Assembly: GCA_030272585.1 (NCBI GenBank)
Contig: BSYQ01000012.1
Span: 2,604,001 to 2,668,000, forward strand
From: Bryopsis sp. KO-2023
Taxonomy: Eukaryota; Chlorophyta; Ulvophyceae; Bryopsidales; Bryopsidaceae
Length of the DNA: 64,000 nt
Direction of reading: 5' to 3'
Below, piece by piece: positions 25,401-39,090 of this stretch (the first letter of the stretch is position 1; every line of letters begins with the position of its first letter). The translations under genes were made by a program, and so were the position numbers. The notes beneath the pieces were generated by a model. It did not search any database, was not told where the DNA came from, and saw nothing but the letters and a program-made list of their open reading frames with translations.

Positions 25401-27872
25401 GAACAAAAAAAACCTTGAAATTGAAAAAAGGAAAAATAAGTAAAACAAAAGATGGGCTATGCAGATGTTCGTTTTCAAACCAAAAGTTTTATTTCATCTA
25501 TTCATTTATATTTACCATTCAATTCAATTATTTTCTTTCATTTTCATTTTCTTCCTCTTTTTTCTTTTTCTTTTTTTCGTGTTTTTGATTTTTTTTTGGG
25601 GGGGGGGGGCACGGACTTGCTGGCAAGGTCGATGGTCCATAGATCCGGAGGGCAGCTTCTGTTCGTCGGTTTTCGTCATGTCTGACACTCCAGGCATGTC
25701 AGACAGCAATTCGGACAACTCTTGCCCTGAATCGATGGCCGTCTTGAGCTTGCGGAGGACCTGAAAAAAAAAAAAACACTACACAGTGTTCATCTTGCTT
25801 ATTGAAATATCCAAATCTCAAAAAATGAACTTTTGGTTGGTCACACTTGGTACAGTGCTCCCCACAGTCATCTTGTGCAGAAAAGAGTGAGAAGGACACC
25901 GAAAGCCTTCATTGGGTTTGCATTCGTACATCAATAAGCATGGAGTGACTGATGGATATGAGTAAACCGCAGCCGGGGGAACTTGCGTCATCAACCATCC
26001 AAAACCACCACCACCACTCCAACCTCGAAACTGCCCCAACCTGGACTTAAACTGTGGACCATTGGGACTCCCCTACCTCCCCGCAGTCCAGGCAGGTTAA
26101 ACATCTTTCCGGAGTACCACAATCTATTCAGCTCCTCCCATCCATGATTCAGCCCGATCGGTTACCTTGGAAAGTGCCTTTTTCTGCTCTGAATCCAGCT
26201 GCTTTGCTTTGTTGGCAATGATGCTCAGCATTTCGAGATTTCCTTGAGTTTGTTCAAGAGGATCCCCACGATTGGAAAAATCATTTTGGCCCTTGCCCCC
26301 CTCGACCTCACTGGATGGGACCAGTTTGGAGCAATCGGTTGCCCCTGAAACACCCCCGGGTTGGGCGGGCAAATTTGTCCGATGAATATGTGCCGAATCC
26401 ACCGACTCTTGACCCTTTTGCAAGAAAAAAAAAGTATATATGTAAAAAAAAACAAAATAATAAATTATTAGATCAGTTATTTAAGTAAAAAGTTACACAT
26501 AAAATTCACGAGGACTAAATCAGGTCGTTTTTATGGATTTCCCCTGTCGGTTTAAATATGGTGGTGGTTTTCGAAATTTATGGCACAGAGGTGGAAGCAA
26601 AAGGCTCATGTAAGCTACCATTACTAATATTTTTTTCCAGAGTGCGTAACACCTCTGTGAAGCAGTGCTGAAAATTTACTTTGAAAAAACAAATTACATA
26701 TAAATATTCTTGCATCTTGGAATAATTGTGCCTTCTTAGCTCAGTTGGTTAGAGCGTTCGCTTTGTAAGCGAAAGGTCCTGAGTTCGATTCTCAGAGTAG
26801 GCAACAATAGGTGACTTTGATTATATCCTCTGGATACCTATTTACACTTGTTATCAGATGCAGGGTAAGGAAAGGAAATGCGACAAGACGTCGAAATTTT
26901 AATTTCCTGACTGTTTTGGGGATTTTGTTTTTCGAACCTCGCAGCTTGTGACTAGCATTGGGGCCCATCCCATGATGTTGAGAGTTGCCATGCTGTGCCG
27001 AAGAACCTCCAGTTCCTCCAAACTCAACCAGTTTTGGCCGCTGGATTCGTTGGAGTACCGATCGTCCCCACTGTACTCTTCGAAATCGTCCTACCGAACA
27101 AATTCCGCTCACGATCCATCAAAACCCCCAATGAATCCTAGCAACCAGACTCTCAATTTTTTTGTTGGGAGAACATCCGAGTAGGGCCGAATTTCTTGAG
27201 CAGGTCCAACGGATTTTTTTTGGAATCTCTCTTTTTGCTTATATCTGTTTTTTAGGAAATCTAAAAATAGCTCACCATGTAGTCTTCCTCAAGGTTGGCT
27301 TCAGCATATCGTGTCGATCCTCTCTTTGGAGCGGAAGCTGGTGCAAAATCACATGCATGCGTTTTTCAAACAAACTGATTTTTTTTTTCTATTTCCTGCA
27401 TTTTATTCCAGGGGCGATCAGTTATTCTCAATTTCGCGGAAAAAAAAAAAAAAATTCCTATGGAACCAGGTTCACATCATTCGAATCCACAACTTTTTTT
27501 TAGAGAAGGTTTCTAAATATAGAGAAAAAATATTCCCCAATTTTGGGAGCAGATTCATCATTCTTTTTTGTTTTCCCTCCATTTGTTTTTCTTAAAAACT
27601 ATTATAACGTCCATTCCATTTTTTTCTTCGCTGATGCTCACATTCTTTCGAAAACATATTTCCTAATTTCAAGTGAAATAAAGATAAAAATTGAAGGAGT
27701 GCATTCTTTCACTCATTGAATTTGCATGCTGGACGCTCCAAAAAAGAAAAAAAAAAGACAAGAAAAAACAAGCAAGGGCCTCCTACCTGGGTGGCAACTC
27801 CTGTCAGTATCCGGCGAAAACGAAGTGTCGGATCTTTCCCAGAATGGCTGTGGAGCTTTGTCATCGACCACC
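19460..27872 (-). CDS. KATNIP: KATNIP (katanin-interacting protein, KIAA0556-like); 5' end unresolved
   Basis: Ciliary-base, microtubule-associated protein (known role of the animal family). Nineteen phase-consistent exons, 5' to 3': 27872-27787, 27337-27276, 27090-26938, 26414-26166, 25760-25617, 25276-24932, 24722-24493, 24360-24251, 24032-23739, 23567-23296, 23154-22822, 22726-22390, 22057-21745, 21610-21474, 21315-20875, 20761-20433, 20345-20157, 20026-19801, 19680-19460. About 1,490 residues are visible. The diagnostic repeated module occurs several times: (S/T)WGDPHYVGL(S/T)G near 22.55 and 21.13 kb and SWGDAEYVGLCGLEV near 20.27 kb, each followed by D(D/S)xHxW(I/L)AP and IWNYNKS/NYNKN...RGA motifs (for example LIRLWNYNKSRIHTSRGARD). 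The end (VIFTNDEATVE) corresponds to the family C-terminus. The middle is a Ser/Pro-rich linker. Exons upstream of 27872, possibly near 28.1-28.3 kb, were not resolved, and the 22822/22726 and 21745/21610 junctions have alternatives. Confidence 0.9.
26730..26803 (+). tRNA. tRNA-Thr (anticodon TGT)
   Basis: A 74-nt cloverleaf. Acceptor GCCTTCT/AGTAGGC has one U-U mismatch at 5:68. D arm GCTC/GAGC; anticodon stem TTCGC/GCGAA with loop TTTGTAA, so anticodon TGT at 26764-26766. T arm CTG-AG/CT-CAG type with loop TTCGATT; discriminator A. The gene lies on the + strand within the intron between KATNIP exons 27090-26938 and 26414-26166. Confidence 0.93.
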
Positions 27873-29932
27873 CTCCAATAAGAATAAAAAACAAACCAAA
27901 AAGATGAGCTCTCCGAAACGGAAGGGGGACGAAACAACAATCAAGTGGAAAAAAAAACAAATTCTTGCTGAAAGGCGTTCGTTTTATTTCCTGCTGTCTA
28001 ACCGTGATGACTCGCTCCGTTTCTTTTTTCTTATTTCTGACGCATTACGTACACGCCACGCATGGAAATGGATCGAGCTGTGTGCAAGCTCACCTGGTTC
28101 CCACGCGACGGGGCGTCGAGCCAGATGAAAGAACGTTGCGAGGGCGCCACCCCGACGCACTTGACGCCTAATCTCGGAATTTCGTGAGAAAAACACGCAC
28201 CGCCACTCAGTTCAGCTGCTCCTCCCAAAAAAAAAAACATGCATTCGTGCAGCTGGGGTGAATATGTTGGCGTCACTGTTTCGACCTACGCTTTGCTCCG
28301 CTAACTCTCTCAAGCTCAAGTCCGAATCCGTTTTCGACCACTGACGTTTCAGAAGTCGTTCTTCTTCCATCGCGCGCTCCGACTGGCGGGAAAAATGACG
28401 TCTCGACGTTCGCTTTTAAGGTTCCAAGCGTCACCCACGTGTCCCCCCAGTTTCTGGCATTTTTGAACGATTTGTTTTTTTAAAATATATTTTCATAAAT
28501 ACATCGATCCAACCGTCGCCCACAGAACACGATTTGGGCAGGTCCTTCAGTGCATTTTTTTTTTTGCCCCCAAAAAAACTAGAATGGCAAATTTTGGCAC
28601 CACAAAAGGGCCATAACGTTTTTTTACAAGATAATTTTGGCACCACAGAAGGGCCATATTCACCCGAAGTTTGTAAGACCTGGGGCCACATTCAAGAAAT
28701 CACTGAATAAATACCATATATAAACACCAAGCCTTGTAATTTTTTTTTTTAAAGTTGGGGCCACATTCTAAATTTTTTTAAAGAAATGAATTGGCCAGAC
28801 TTAGGGCTGCTTCAGAGCCAGTGAAATTGAAAAAATATACACTGGTCCTTCACCAAAGGTTGTTCGGATCCTATTTTATTTTATGTCAATATTTTTCTGT
28901 CGATGTTATGGCTTCGATGGTGCTTTTGCAATGCAGCCACCCCCCAGGTGATTGTCATTGAAACTTTGCTCCATATACCTGGGGGATGTAATTTTTGATA
29001 ATTCAATTGTTCTGTAAACTGGAAAAATCACTGCTGAAACTTGAACACAATAACAATAATAAGAAAATTCACAGCAGTCGACAAAAGACCAGGTTTGGAG
29101 GGTGAACAGCCGTCAGAAATTTGTTTACATGAACAAAAGTTCAAAAACAAGGATATATATATATATATGTATATATCCTATATATATAATATTATGAATC
29201 GATGAGACTCAAATCCAGGGTGAGTTGGTATATAAATAAATGACATGGGATCTCAACTCAAGAAAAACGTTGAAATACGAAACGTTTGTTTTCTTTTCCA
29301 TTTCAAAACTGCCCCTTCAAACTTTTCCCCCATTAATAACCGATCAAAAACGCACAAAATAGAAACCTGAAACGATTCGATGAGAATCCTTTCCCCAACC
29401 CGAAAAAAAAAACAAAAATTGTCAAGCAATCCTCCAACAGAGAGTAGATTATTTTTTACTAAACATATACATGTCCAATTGCGGATGAGCTTGGGAAAAA
29501 AAACCCGACAGTCATGCGTGCGCATCCTAATAAACCATACATCCATCTCCAAACCAAAAACGTATTCAGCAAACACTAATATACACCAAAAACTGTCATG
29601 AAAACAGTGAACGATTTCCTTTTTCACCCCCCAAGATGCACCGTAGTGCTGATGTGCCTTCAGAAAAACCTTATAAACAGGTTTGTAAGTATTTGTATCG
29701 ACGATTGAGCCAAAAGAAGTCCCTTGTGGCTTCAGAAAACCTTTTAACCAGGTTTTAAGCATATATTAACTATCCAAGTTGAGAAGTTTTTTATGGCTTC
29801 AGAAAACTTTTTTGACCAGGTTTGTTGTAAGCATGTACTCGTTGGCCCCCTCCCCTCCCTTCGTTCGGGGTCATCCACCCCCTGGCATTTTCCAGATTAA
29901 GTATCAGAGTTGAGAAGTCGTTTGTGGCTTCT
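27873..29932. other. Intergenic / possible KATNIP 5' exons and 3' flank of the next gene
   Basis: Around 28103-28200 the minus strand has an open stretch ending at a good donor (CAG/GTGAGC near 28094), possibly an upstream KATNIP exon, but no start or phase could be fixed. A phrase TTTTGGCACCACA(A/G)AAGGGCCATA occurs twice (about 28592 and 28636). Near 29650-29945 a roughly 90-bp unit recurs imperfectly (core GGCTTCAGAAAAC...ACCAGGTTT), which keeps a 169-codon minus-strand ORF open by chance. Confidence 0.4.

Positions 29933-29945
<13 letters not shown>
29650..29945. repeat. Imperfect tandem repeat, about 90-bp unit
   Basis: Four partial copies share the core GCTTCAGAAAAC followed by CAGGTTT at about 29657, 29731, 29795 and 29925. 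They lie just downstream of the unrecognised minus-strand gene that ends at 29933; the last copy overlaps its terminal exon slightly. Confidence 0.6.
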
Positions 29946-31824
<1,879 letters not shown>

Positions 31825-34047
31825 CTGTGGAGCAGCAGCAACACCAACAGCACAAACTACCCGTGGAGTTTCTGAGTTGTCCGCACATACTTTTATTTTG
31901 TAAATAATGATCAAAATCTTGATGATGACTGCGACGACTCTGTGGAGGATGGCAAAACAAACAAACAAAACAAGAAATGAGGGCTCACATCAAACTTTTT
32001 CTTTGAGCGAGTGTCTTTCTTGTTTTTTGGTGTGAAAAAATAAATAAAAAAAATCTACCCGTAGAATCAATTTTCTTGAGTACAGGGCAACGCTGTTACA
32101 AATTTTATTTATTTATTTTTTCTGCTGTGGACTGATCGACAACCCCCCGCTTCCATAAACGTCAGCTTGTAGTGCCACGGATTGCAGTACTGAAAACGGG
32201 GTCAACCTCATTATCCCTTTTACGATGGAAATGTGAAGTGCCAGATCCTATTAATGACAGCGACGTTCACAGCCGCCGTTCATGAACGGCTGTGAACGTC
32301 GCCGTTCTTTGGCTTGGGGTGGATAGATCGGCTGCCGCTTGTTGAAGGTGCCCATTGCGATTCCCGTGAGCAGCAGAATTTGCGGCCAACACAGAGCGAC
32401 GGAATGAGCTAATTTCCATTTATGCGCCTATTTCGTCGATCTTCCGACACTGGAACAAAACTGTCGCAGGGAAGTTTCGAAAAGATTAACAAAAACGAAA
32501 CCGGTGCGTCTGCTCGATGAACACAAAACGAAACAGCTTGCTCACATGAGTGCGGCCACACCGCCGACGTTGTTCCCTTCCGCTTTTACGCCGCTGACCA
32601 AGATGGAAAATACCACGGAAACCCCCGAGACGAAGCGCACAGTTCGAGGGGCCAAGTCTGCGAAGCAAGGAGCATCAATGCGTTAAGGCGCCTGCAACCA
32701 GACCAAACGAAGTCCCGAAAAAAAACTGTACACCCAGAGGAGCCATCCATCACGCGCTGCCACCAACCCATCTCCCCACCTGTTCCGAACATACTAGCGA
32801 AACGCGAGAAAAGTCTGGAGACGTATTGATCGCGAGTTGTGCTGCGAGAGAAGAATATTTATGTTGCGTGTGTGTGCACCTATGAACGGACAGGTTGGCG
32901 TTGAGCGGTATCGTGTCCTATCCTGTCTCGTTCGGTTTCTTTTGCGCTTCCCTTACGCTTCCGTATGACACGTACGTGCTCCGCACTGTCCCCCACAGCA
33001 TACGCTGCAGCTTCAACGCATACATCACAAAGCAACATCAGTACATCAACATGGAGCACAGCAACGCCAATTTCTGATAACGTAATATTTGCCAAGAAAG
33101 GAAGCGGTTTCAATTTTTCCCAGACCGTAGATTCTACAGTGTAGAAAGATCCAACAAATTTTCAAGCTTCGTTTTGCCCCCTGTTGATGTTGGTGGACAA
33201 GTGGGGTCACATTCTTACACGGTATTAACAATAGCAATATGTGATTATTGTCGTTGTTGTTGTTGTTATGAACAATAGCTCCGCCTTTGTAGGCAACAAC
33301 ACATGAAAACTACCTCGAACTCCTGATGATCAAATCACAAACTAGCCAAGAATCGCTACCACACTTGAATTCACATTTTCACAGTAAAAAGTACGACCCC
33401 TATTCCAACCAAAGTCCCTTCAAATACCACAACCCGGAGTCCTAACTGTACAAGCTGCACAGCAACTAATCAACTGAATTGCCCCCTTCCACACCCTGAC
33501 TTACAATGGATGCGATTTTCCTCTCGACTTTAGTGCTCCCTTCTCATTCTCAAACACCCACCAAGCTAACCATAACAGCACTACAAGTGATCTATGAACT
33601 AGGAATTATTTTATCATCCTTTTGCAACATAAAAATAATGTTAGCAGGAGTTACAAATATATTATGCATTAATAGCACGTAGTATTGTACATGCAGCATG
33701 TAGCATGTAGTATTGTGCATGTAAAACCACAATTGTAAAACATCATCCTCGTTCAACCAGAATCACTCTTACAAGATTTGGACTGTGACAAACAGGGACC
33801 ATCAGGAATCTGCATTCTGCACAATATTTCTGCCAGCTATCACAGACACTCCAAGTAAGACATGCAAACAGTAGCCAAATGCATGAACAAAAGAAAAAAA
33901 ACCCACTGCCTTTCCTCCTCATGAGGAAAACCAAAAGAATCCTGCTATAAAAACTATAAATCAACAACTCAGAAATAAATACCAACGATGTATCAAGTTA
34001 AAAAAAATAAAAAAAATCAGAGAGAGGTGCATCTCAATTGTGGATGA
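31825..34047. other. Intergenic, including likely 5' region of the preceding gene
   Basis: No firm gene. Minus-strand exons upstream of 31824 must exist but no candidate fits in phase. A weak + strand ORF of 46 codons from the ATG at 32546 to 32686 is Thr/Pro/Lys-rich and cannot be confirmed. A 16-bp-arm inverted repeat is at 32260-32302. Otherwise AT-rich with short ATGTAGCATGTAG repeats near 33690. Confidence 0.4.
32260..32302. repeat. Perfect inverted repeat (16-bp arms, 11-nt loop)
   Basis: Arms 32260-32275 and 32287-32302 (GCGACGTTCACAGCCG and its complement), loop CCGTTCATGAA. GC-rich arms in an otherwise AT-rich stretch; could form a hairpin or be a dyad binding site. Confidence 0.85.
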
Positions 34048-36131
34048 TTAAACAGATATGTTGCTCCAATACCAATATCCCAAATTTGGGTTGGGAGTGG
34101 CATGGTGGAATTCCAAATCTTGCAAGGGGCGATTCGGACAGTGCAGGTTCAGGGTTTTAAGAGGCACTTTTAAGTGCTTAAGTCTCCGACATCCTGATGA
34201 CCCTTCCGTTGTGAGGCTGAATAGGGCGATGGTTGCCAGACTGACGAGGAGGGTCGCACTCACCAGCTGAAACATCAATGTATACATAACAAGTCGATGC
34301 ATCGATGATAATGTAAATATACATGTGTATGCCAAAGCATGAATGTGCATGCTGAAATATGCCATTCTGGAAAAAATAATAATAAAAAAAAAATATGTAT
34401 AAATATTAAATATTCATTTATATATCCATTCATCATTTAATGTGTGGTGCTACAAAAAAGATGAGCTAACCCAATTCAACGAGTCCACACCTTTGGTTAC
34501 GTTGGCACAATCAGGTCCAACAGCAAAAGCTGCTGTCTGCTGGTGGGCATTCACCTGCACAGAGAAAGAATTTAATCAACAACGAAAGTTCAATGCTGAA
34601 AGAAGAAAACATGCGATACTATCTGAACTGACCTGGGCGGTCGACACGAGGACAGGGTCAGAGTACATCACCCAGAGGACTCCCTCGGTGCAGGGAGGAG
34701 TGGTCAAGCTTCCCTTCCAGGTGAAGTGATCCCTGTTCTTGGGCAGGAGATCGTTCAAATCGAAAGTCCCATTGATCATAACGCCATTCTGGTGTCAACA
34801 AAATGTACAGGTCAGTCAGGCGGTCATAAGGACCATTCATGCTAAGAACTGCACGCAATGACGAGGCCCTACCTCCTTTCCAACCTCGGTTGGGAGCTCC
34901 TCCCAGAGAGGGGCAAGAACCTCGTTGTCCTCCTCTGGGTCATCGTACTCATAGTGGACTCCAAGTACAACCAGACAAGTCTCCTCATCGCAAATATCGG
35001 ATTGGCCTTCAGAGATCTTGCACACAATGTGCACGCACAGAGGAGCCAAGCGGCCTGGACAGAAAAACAAATCCACACACTGTCAGCAACACAGCACCAG
35101 AAGCATTTCACGCTGGCAAAGAACTGGTGAATACCTAGGTAACGGACACCCACCGTTGAAAGCGTTTTCGCTGGGGGAGTGGAAATGGAACTGGATTGGC
35201 TCAGCAGTCAACCTTTCGACATCTCCTGCCTCCAAAGCTTTGGTTCCGTTCTTGGAGAAGACGGTGTAGATATCGCCGTCTGAACACAGCAGCCATAGGT
35301 CAAAATTAGCAATCTCTGCGGTCTTTCTAAAACGGGCAGCAACCCAGAAGGGGTATTCCCACCCTGGGCGGCAACGGTGATGTTTGGCATTCTGGCGAAG
35401 TCCGTCCAAATAACCTCCAAAGCGGCACCAGTGCTGAAGATGCTCAGTCCCTCAACCTCTCCAACATCCTCCACACTAACCTTCAGCTCAGGTTCGTCCA
35501 ACTCAACCTCCTCTGTTTCCAAGCAAGAAAATCAAATGCAACTCTCAATCCACACTGTTCATATCGTATAACGCACAAGCGTTACAACGCCTTCACTGCT
35601 ACATAGACTGGCTGCGCCGCCGGGGTGCGGGACACCAGCACGTGATCGATATTTACCTGAAGTGTCGATATTGATTGGAGATTGTTCCTCGCCGGTTTGG
35701 CAGAGACCTTCCCAGTCGTCTCCATTCCTGTCGTAGTTGAACCCAGACGCATCCTGTCCCGCGAACAAAATAAGCCGAACAAAATCTTAACGACCAAGAA
35801 AAAACACCGCTTAAATCCCAGCACGTCAACTGTGGGCCGCCAAAAATTGCAAGCGAAACGAAACGCATGGTCGAAGCTGTGATTCTCTAGAAGTAAGCGT
35901 CGATAATTTTCGAGGCCGTATCGACGACGGGAGGCAAGAGCATCGGGAAATGTTTAGAGGAAGGACATCACCACCAAGTGTTGCGTTTGTAAAAAAAAAC
36001 CGGATACCTGCCCTTTTGCTGATAAAGATGTAGTGAACTGGGGGGTAATTCACCTCAACGAACTCGGCTGCGAACGCAGCAGCGAGAAGGGTGGCTACGA
36101 GAACGAGACGGAGAATAGAGGTGGACGACAT
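34048..36131 (-). CDS. Alpha-class carbonic anhydrase, secreted/membrane-anchored, with altered active site
   Basis: CO2 hydration enzyme of the alpha family. Eight phase-consistent exons: 36131-36054, 35753-35657, 35512-35363, 35279-35154, 35054-34873, 34788-34633, 34554-34471, 34266-34048; about 363 residues. Residues 1-22 form a signal peptide (LVLVATLLAAAFAA core). The family pattern follows: EEQSPINIDTS, QFHFHSPSE, GSLTTPPCTEG. By alignment to human CA II the three zinc ligands are His140, His142 and His159 (His94/96/119), and Glu146 (Glu106) and the two Thr of SLTTPP (199/200) are kept. The proton-shuttle His64 position is Ala88 and the second-shell Glu117 position is Cys157. After the catalytic domain comes a hydrophobic segment (LVSATLLVSLATIALFSL, exon 8) that may be a membrane anchor, then about 50 residues. 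The last exon is inferred from phase; an alternative stop follows exon 7. Confidence 0.9.
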
Positions 36132-38159
36132 TGTACTCAGCTGCTCTACAACGGAAGGTCTAACCTGCACTTGCGTTCTGCTGGACGCTGGTGATTGGGT
36201 TTTGTAGCATGGCAAGTGTGGAACGGGATGCGACTGGACCTTGGAGCGACCTCAGAACTTTACTTTTGATTGGTTGGTCGTCTGAAAGCTCCTGTGCGGC
36301 GTACGTGAGAAAAAGAAAGAGTTGAAGATCTCTTAATGGGACGTTACATTAAGTAGAGGAGATTAAATAACGAGTGAGTCTCGGTTCCAGGGTGGACCGG
36401 ACCGGTGTAATAAATGTTCCAGGGTGGGAAAAGACTAGTTCCAAGATGTGATAGGCTGGCAGCTTTCTTTTTGAGCAGCAGTTAGTATTTATTCACAGTT
36501 GGGAGCTGTAGTTTCATCTCGTTTTCTCCCACCCACCCAGATTTGGATCCCTTTAGTTTGTTTCTGTTGTAGGTATTAAGTATTATTAGAGTATTATTGG
36601 GACAGATCTTGTGATATGTTTGAACGAACGATCAAAGCAAGTGTAAGGCATTCAAATTATTATTGGGTTTCGGGAAAGGAAAGAAGCAAACTAAGGATTT
36701 AATTAGGCATTTATTGCACTACATGTGTGCAGGTGTAAGAAAACACACCCAAAAAACAACATGAGGTCTTCAATTGCTCTTAAATTGAAGATATGAGGCT
36801 TGTTGCCCATTTTCTAGATTTTGCTTGTGGTCACTGTTCATTAACAATTCTGGATTCCGAAGTTGGAGTTGATTTCGTCTCTTCACAGAGGGTCTTGTGG
36901 TTTTGTCAAAGGTGATTCATCATGTCGGATCATTGGGTGTTTAACAAGGGTGTTCTTTCTTTTTAATTTTTCATAACGTGAGAAATTTGTGTGTTATGCT
37001 TTTCTTGCACTTTTTGTTTGTGTTTTTTTTGGAGTGATAGCCCCCTTTTGGTGTTTTGTAAGAAGCAAATTGTAATGATTGGTATTTTTTTGGAAATGGT
37101 GCGATAAAAAGTCACAACTCTGAGCCTGAGCAAATCCTTTCCGACAGACCGCCATCACCACTTGCAGTCCACTGGGGCAGTGATGAAAAATACTTTTATG
37201 TGTTTGTTGGCTGAAACTCAATCGCATCAAGGCACACTTGTGCTCCTTTACCAAACACCGACAAAATCTCATTTTTGAATATCATGCTTATTATCAACGC
37301 TTCTTTACCAAGTCGAAAAGATATCCAGCCACCAAACAAACAAACAAACAAAAACATGAGGGCATCAGCGTCCAATAAAACAAATCCTAATCCTGGTATG
37401 TTCAGTGACGCCTGATTTCTCTGTTCGTCTGACTCAAATTTCCTGAGAACCAACTGAAGGTATAAGAGATACACTCGCAGCATTTTCTCGTTTACAAGTC
37501 AAGCTGAATTCCCCAGCACAGAATCCCCACCTTTCAAGCCAGGCTCTAGTCATCTCAACTATGAAACGAGTGGCTTCCTGTTTATTAATTGTTAGAAACA
37601 ATGTTAGTTTAATTATGGGAAAAAAATTCAAATCAAATTGTACTTTCAACGGATTTTTTTTTTTTCAAGAAACGCAAAAAATGGTGAGCCTGCTTGTTGA
37701 ATCTTTTTTCATTAATGGAGTCACTGCAACAATCATGTGGAGGGCATATGAGGAATCCAGTGTTACGGCAACTGCAACATCCAGACAAAAGCTCACGCAG
37801 ATAGATCACAATGTGTTTATTTATGAACTCAAAGGCTGGCCAGCCCTCCGTTCTCATCATCGAACCATAGGTTCTTTTTGGGGGAGTTTTGATAAGTGCA
37901 TGCCGTGCTCGCAACAGAAATTTATGCCAAAATGCTGACTGCAGTTTTTTACACATCAGATGCTGTGCTTGTAAGATTCAGTTTGTTCCAGTTTTCTAAG
38001 GGAAGTGGAGTCAGTGAAAGTATGGTGGTAAGATCAGTCGTTCTGAAAGGGCAGCCCGCCAGGGCTGGAAGGATCATGCGATTTCAGGCACACCAGCAGC
38101 AATATCAATTTTGTTTTCCATATTTCACCAGTGTTTGATTAGTGGCGGCCAGGGGATCA

Positions 38160-38225
38160 TTGTACGTCGAAGACTTTGTCTTTGGTTTTGAAATTCATTT
38201 GGCCGCTGATAACCAAATGGATTGA
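38160..38225 (-). pseudogene. Relic of a Dbp5-like helicase exon
   Basis: On the minus strand the codons read ISGQMNFKTKDKVFD and run into GTACAA, matching [15 protein letters not shown] followed by the donor GTACGA in the intact DBP5 gene (51438-51484). Flanking sequence (GAGGATGGAGG) also resembles the exon, but the frame upstream is disrupted. Confidence 0.65.
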
Positions 38226-38677
38226 ATTTTGAGCCTCCATCCTCCCTTTCCTTTTTTCCTTTTGGATCTAGTTTGTTTTTGATGAGGTGATTGTTTGGTA
38301 TTAGGTTGCGGTAGGATGTTGGCTCCTCAGGCAACATGGAATCATTAATCGATGGATTTCCTTCTCTCCTTTTTTTGGTTTTCTTTTGAGTGTTTATGGA
38401 ATATGCATATGCATATTTATTTCCATTACCCAAACCAAGATGACATTTATGTATTTTCCAGTTGCGATCGAAAAAGGATTCCTTTGGCTGGAGGTGTTCC
38501 TGAAAGCGTCTCCATTTGCATTTTCCTGTTGGTTCAAAACATGTTGAATAACCTGATAATGGTTGTGATGGACACAATCATAGCCTCTAGGTGGGTGTGT
38601 TTTCTTAGTTTGAAGTTCAGGAGCGTGTTTTGCACGCAGGGTAGATTCCCAGTCTGCTTTTTGTGATTGCACCAAAG

Positions 38678-38743
38678 TTGGAGCTGGCAGACAACAAGCT
38701 CTCTGGTGAAATCCCTGATGAGCCTGGGATGCTCCCAGACTGA
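38678..38743 (+). pseudogene. Leucine-rich-repeat relic
   Basis: Twenty-one codons reading LELADNKLSGEIPDE...GML then a stop, which fits the plant/algal-type LRR consensus LxLxxNxLSGxIP. No open frame continues on either side. Confidence 0.45.
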
Positions 38744-39090
38744 CCACCACCATGCTGAATGGAAACGAATTCGAGGGAGGAATTTTTGTGCGATGGCTGA
38801 TCATCCCAGATATGTACACGTACAAATATTGTTGTGGGGATTTAAGAAAGTAGCCTACTAATACTAGTTTTTTTAATTTTTTAGTTTTTTTTGGCTGAGT
38901 CAGCCTCATAGAAATGAGTGTTTCGAGAAAAAGTTGAGCTTCGTGACCTCCGCACTCGAAATCACAATATGTTGTTTGTTTGTTTGTTTGAAATCACAAT
39001 CAAATCCCCAACTTTTGGATACAGGATACATGCAAAATAAAGAAACCAAAATTTGCCGTGTGCAAAAGCAGTCTCATTACGACCGTGGCG

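Noticed and set aside
29253-29762. 169-codon minus-strand ORF
   Set aside because: Lies in the repeat-containing 3' flank; the encoded sequence changes phase through repeats and has no recognisable motif or splice context.
32504-32686. 60-codon + strand ORF
   Set aside because: Has an ATG but is short and compositionally biased, and nothing downstream on the + strand could complete a gene.
38394-38909. 171-codon minus-strand ORF
   Set aside because: Overlaps the relic region; contains no domain and conflicts with the LRR relic on the other strand.
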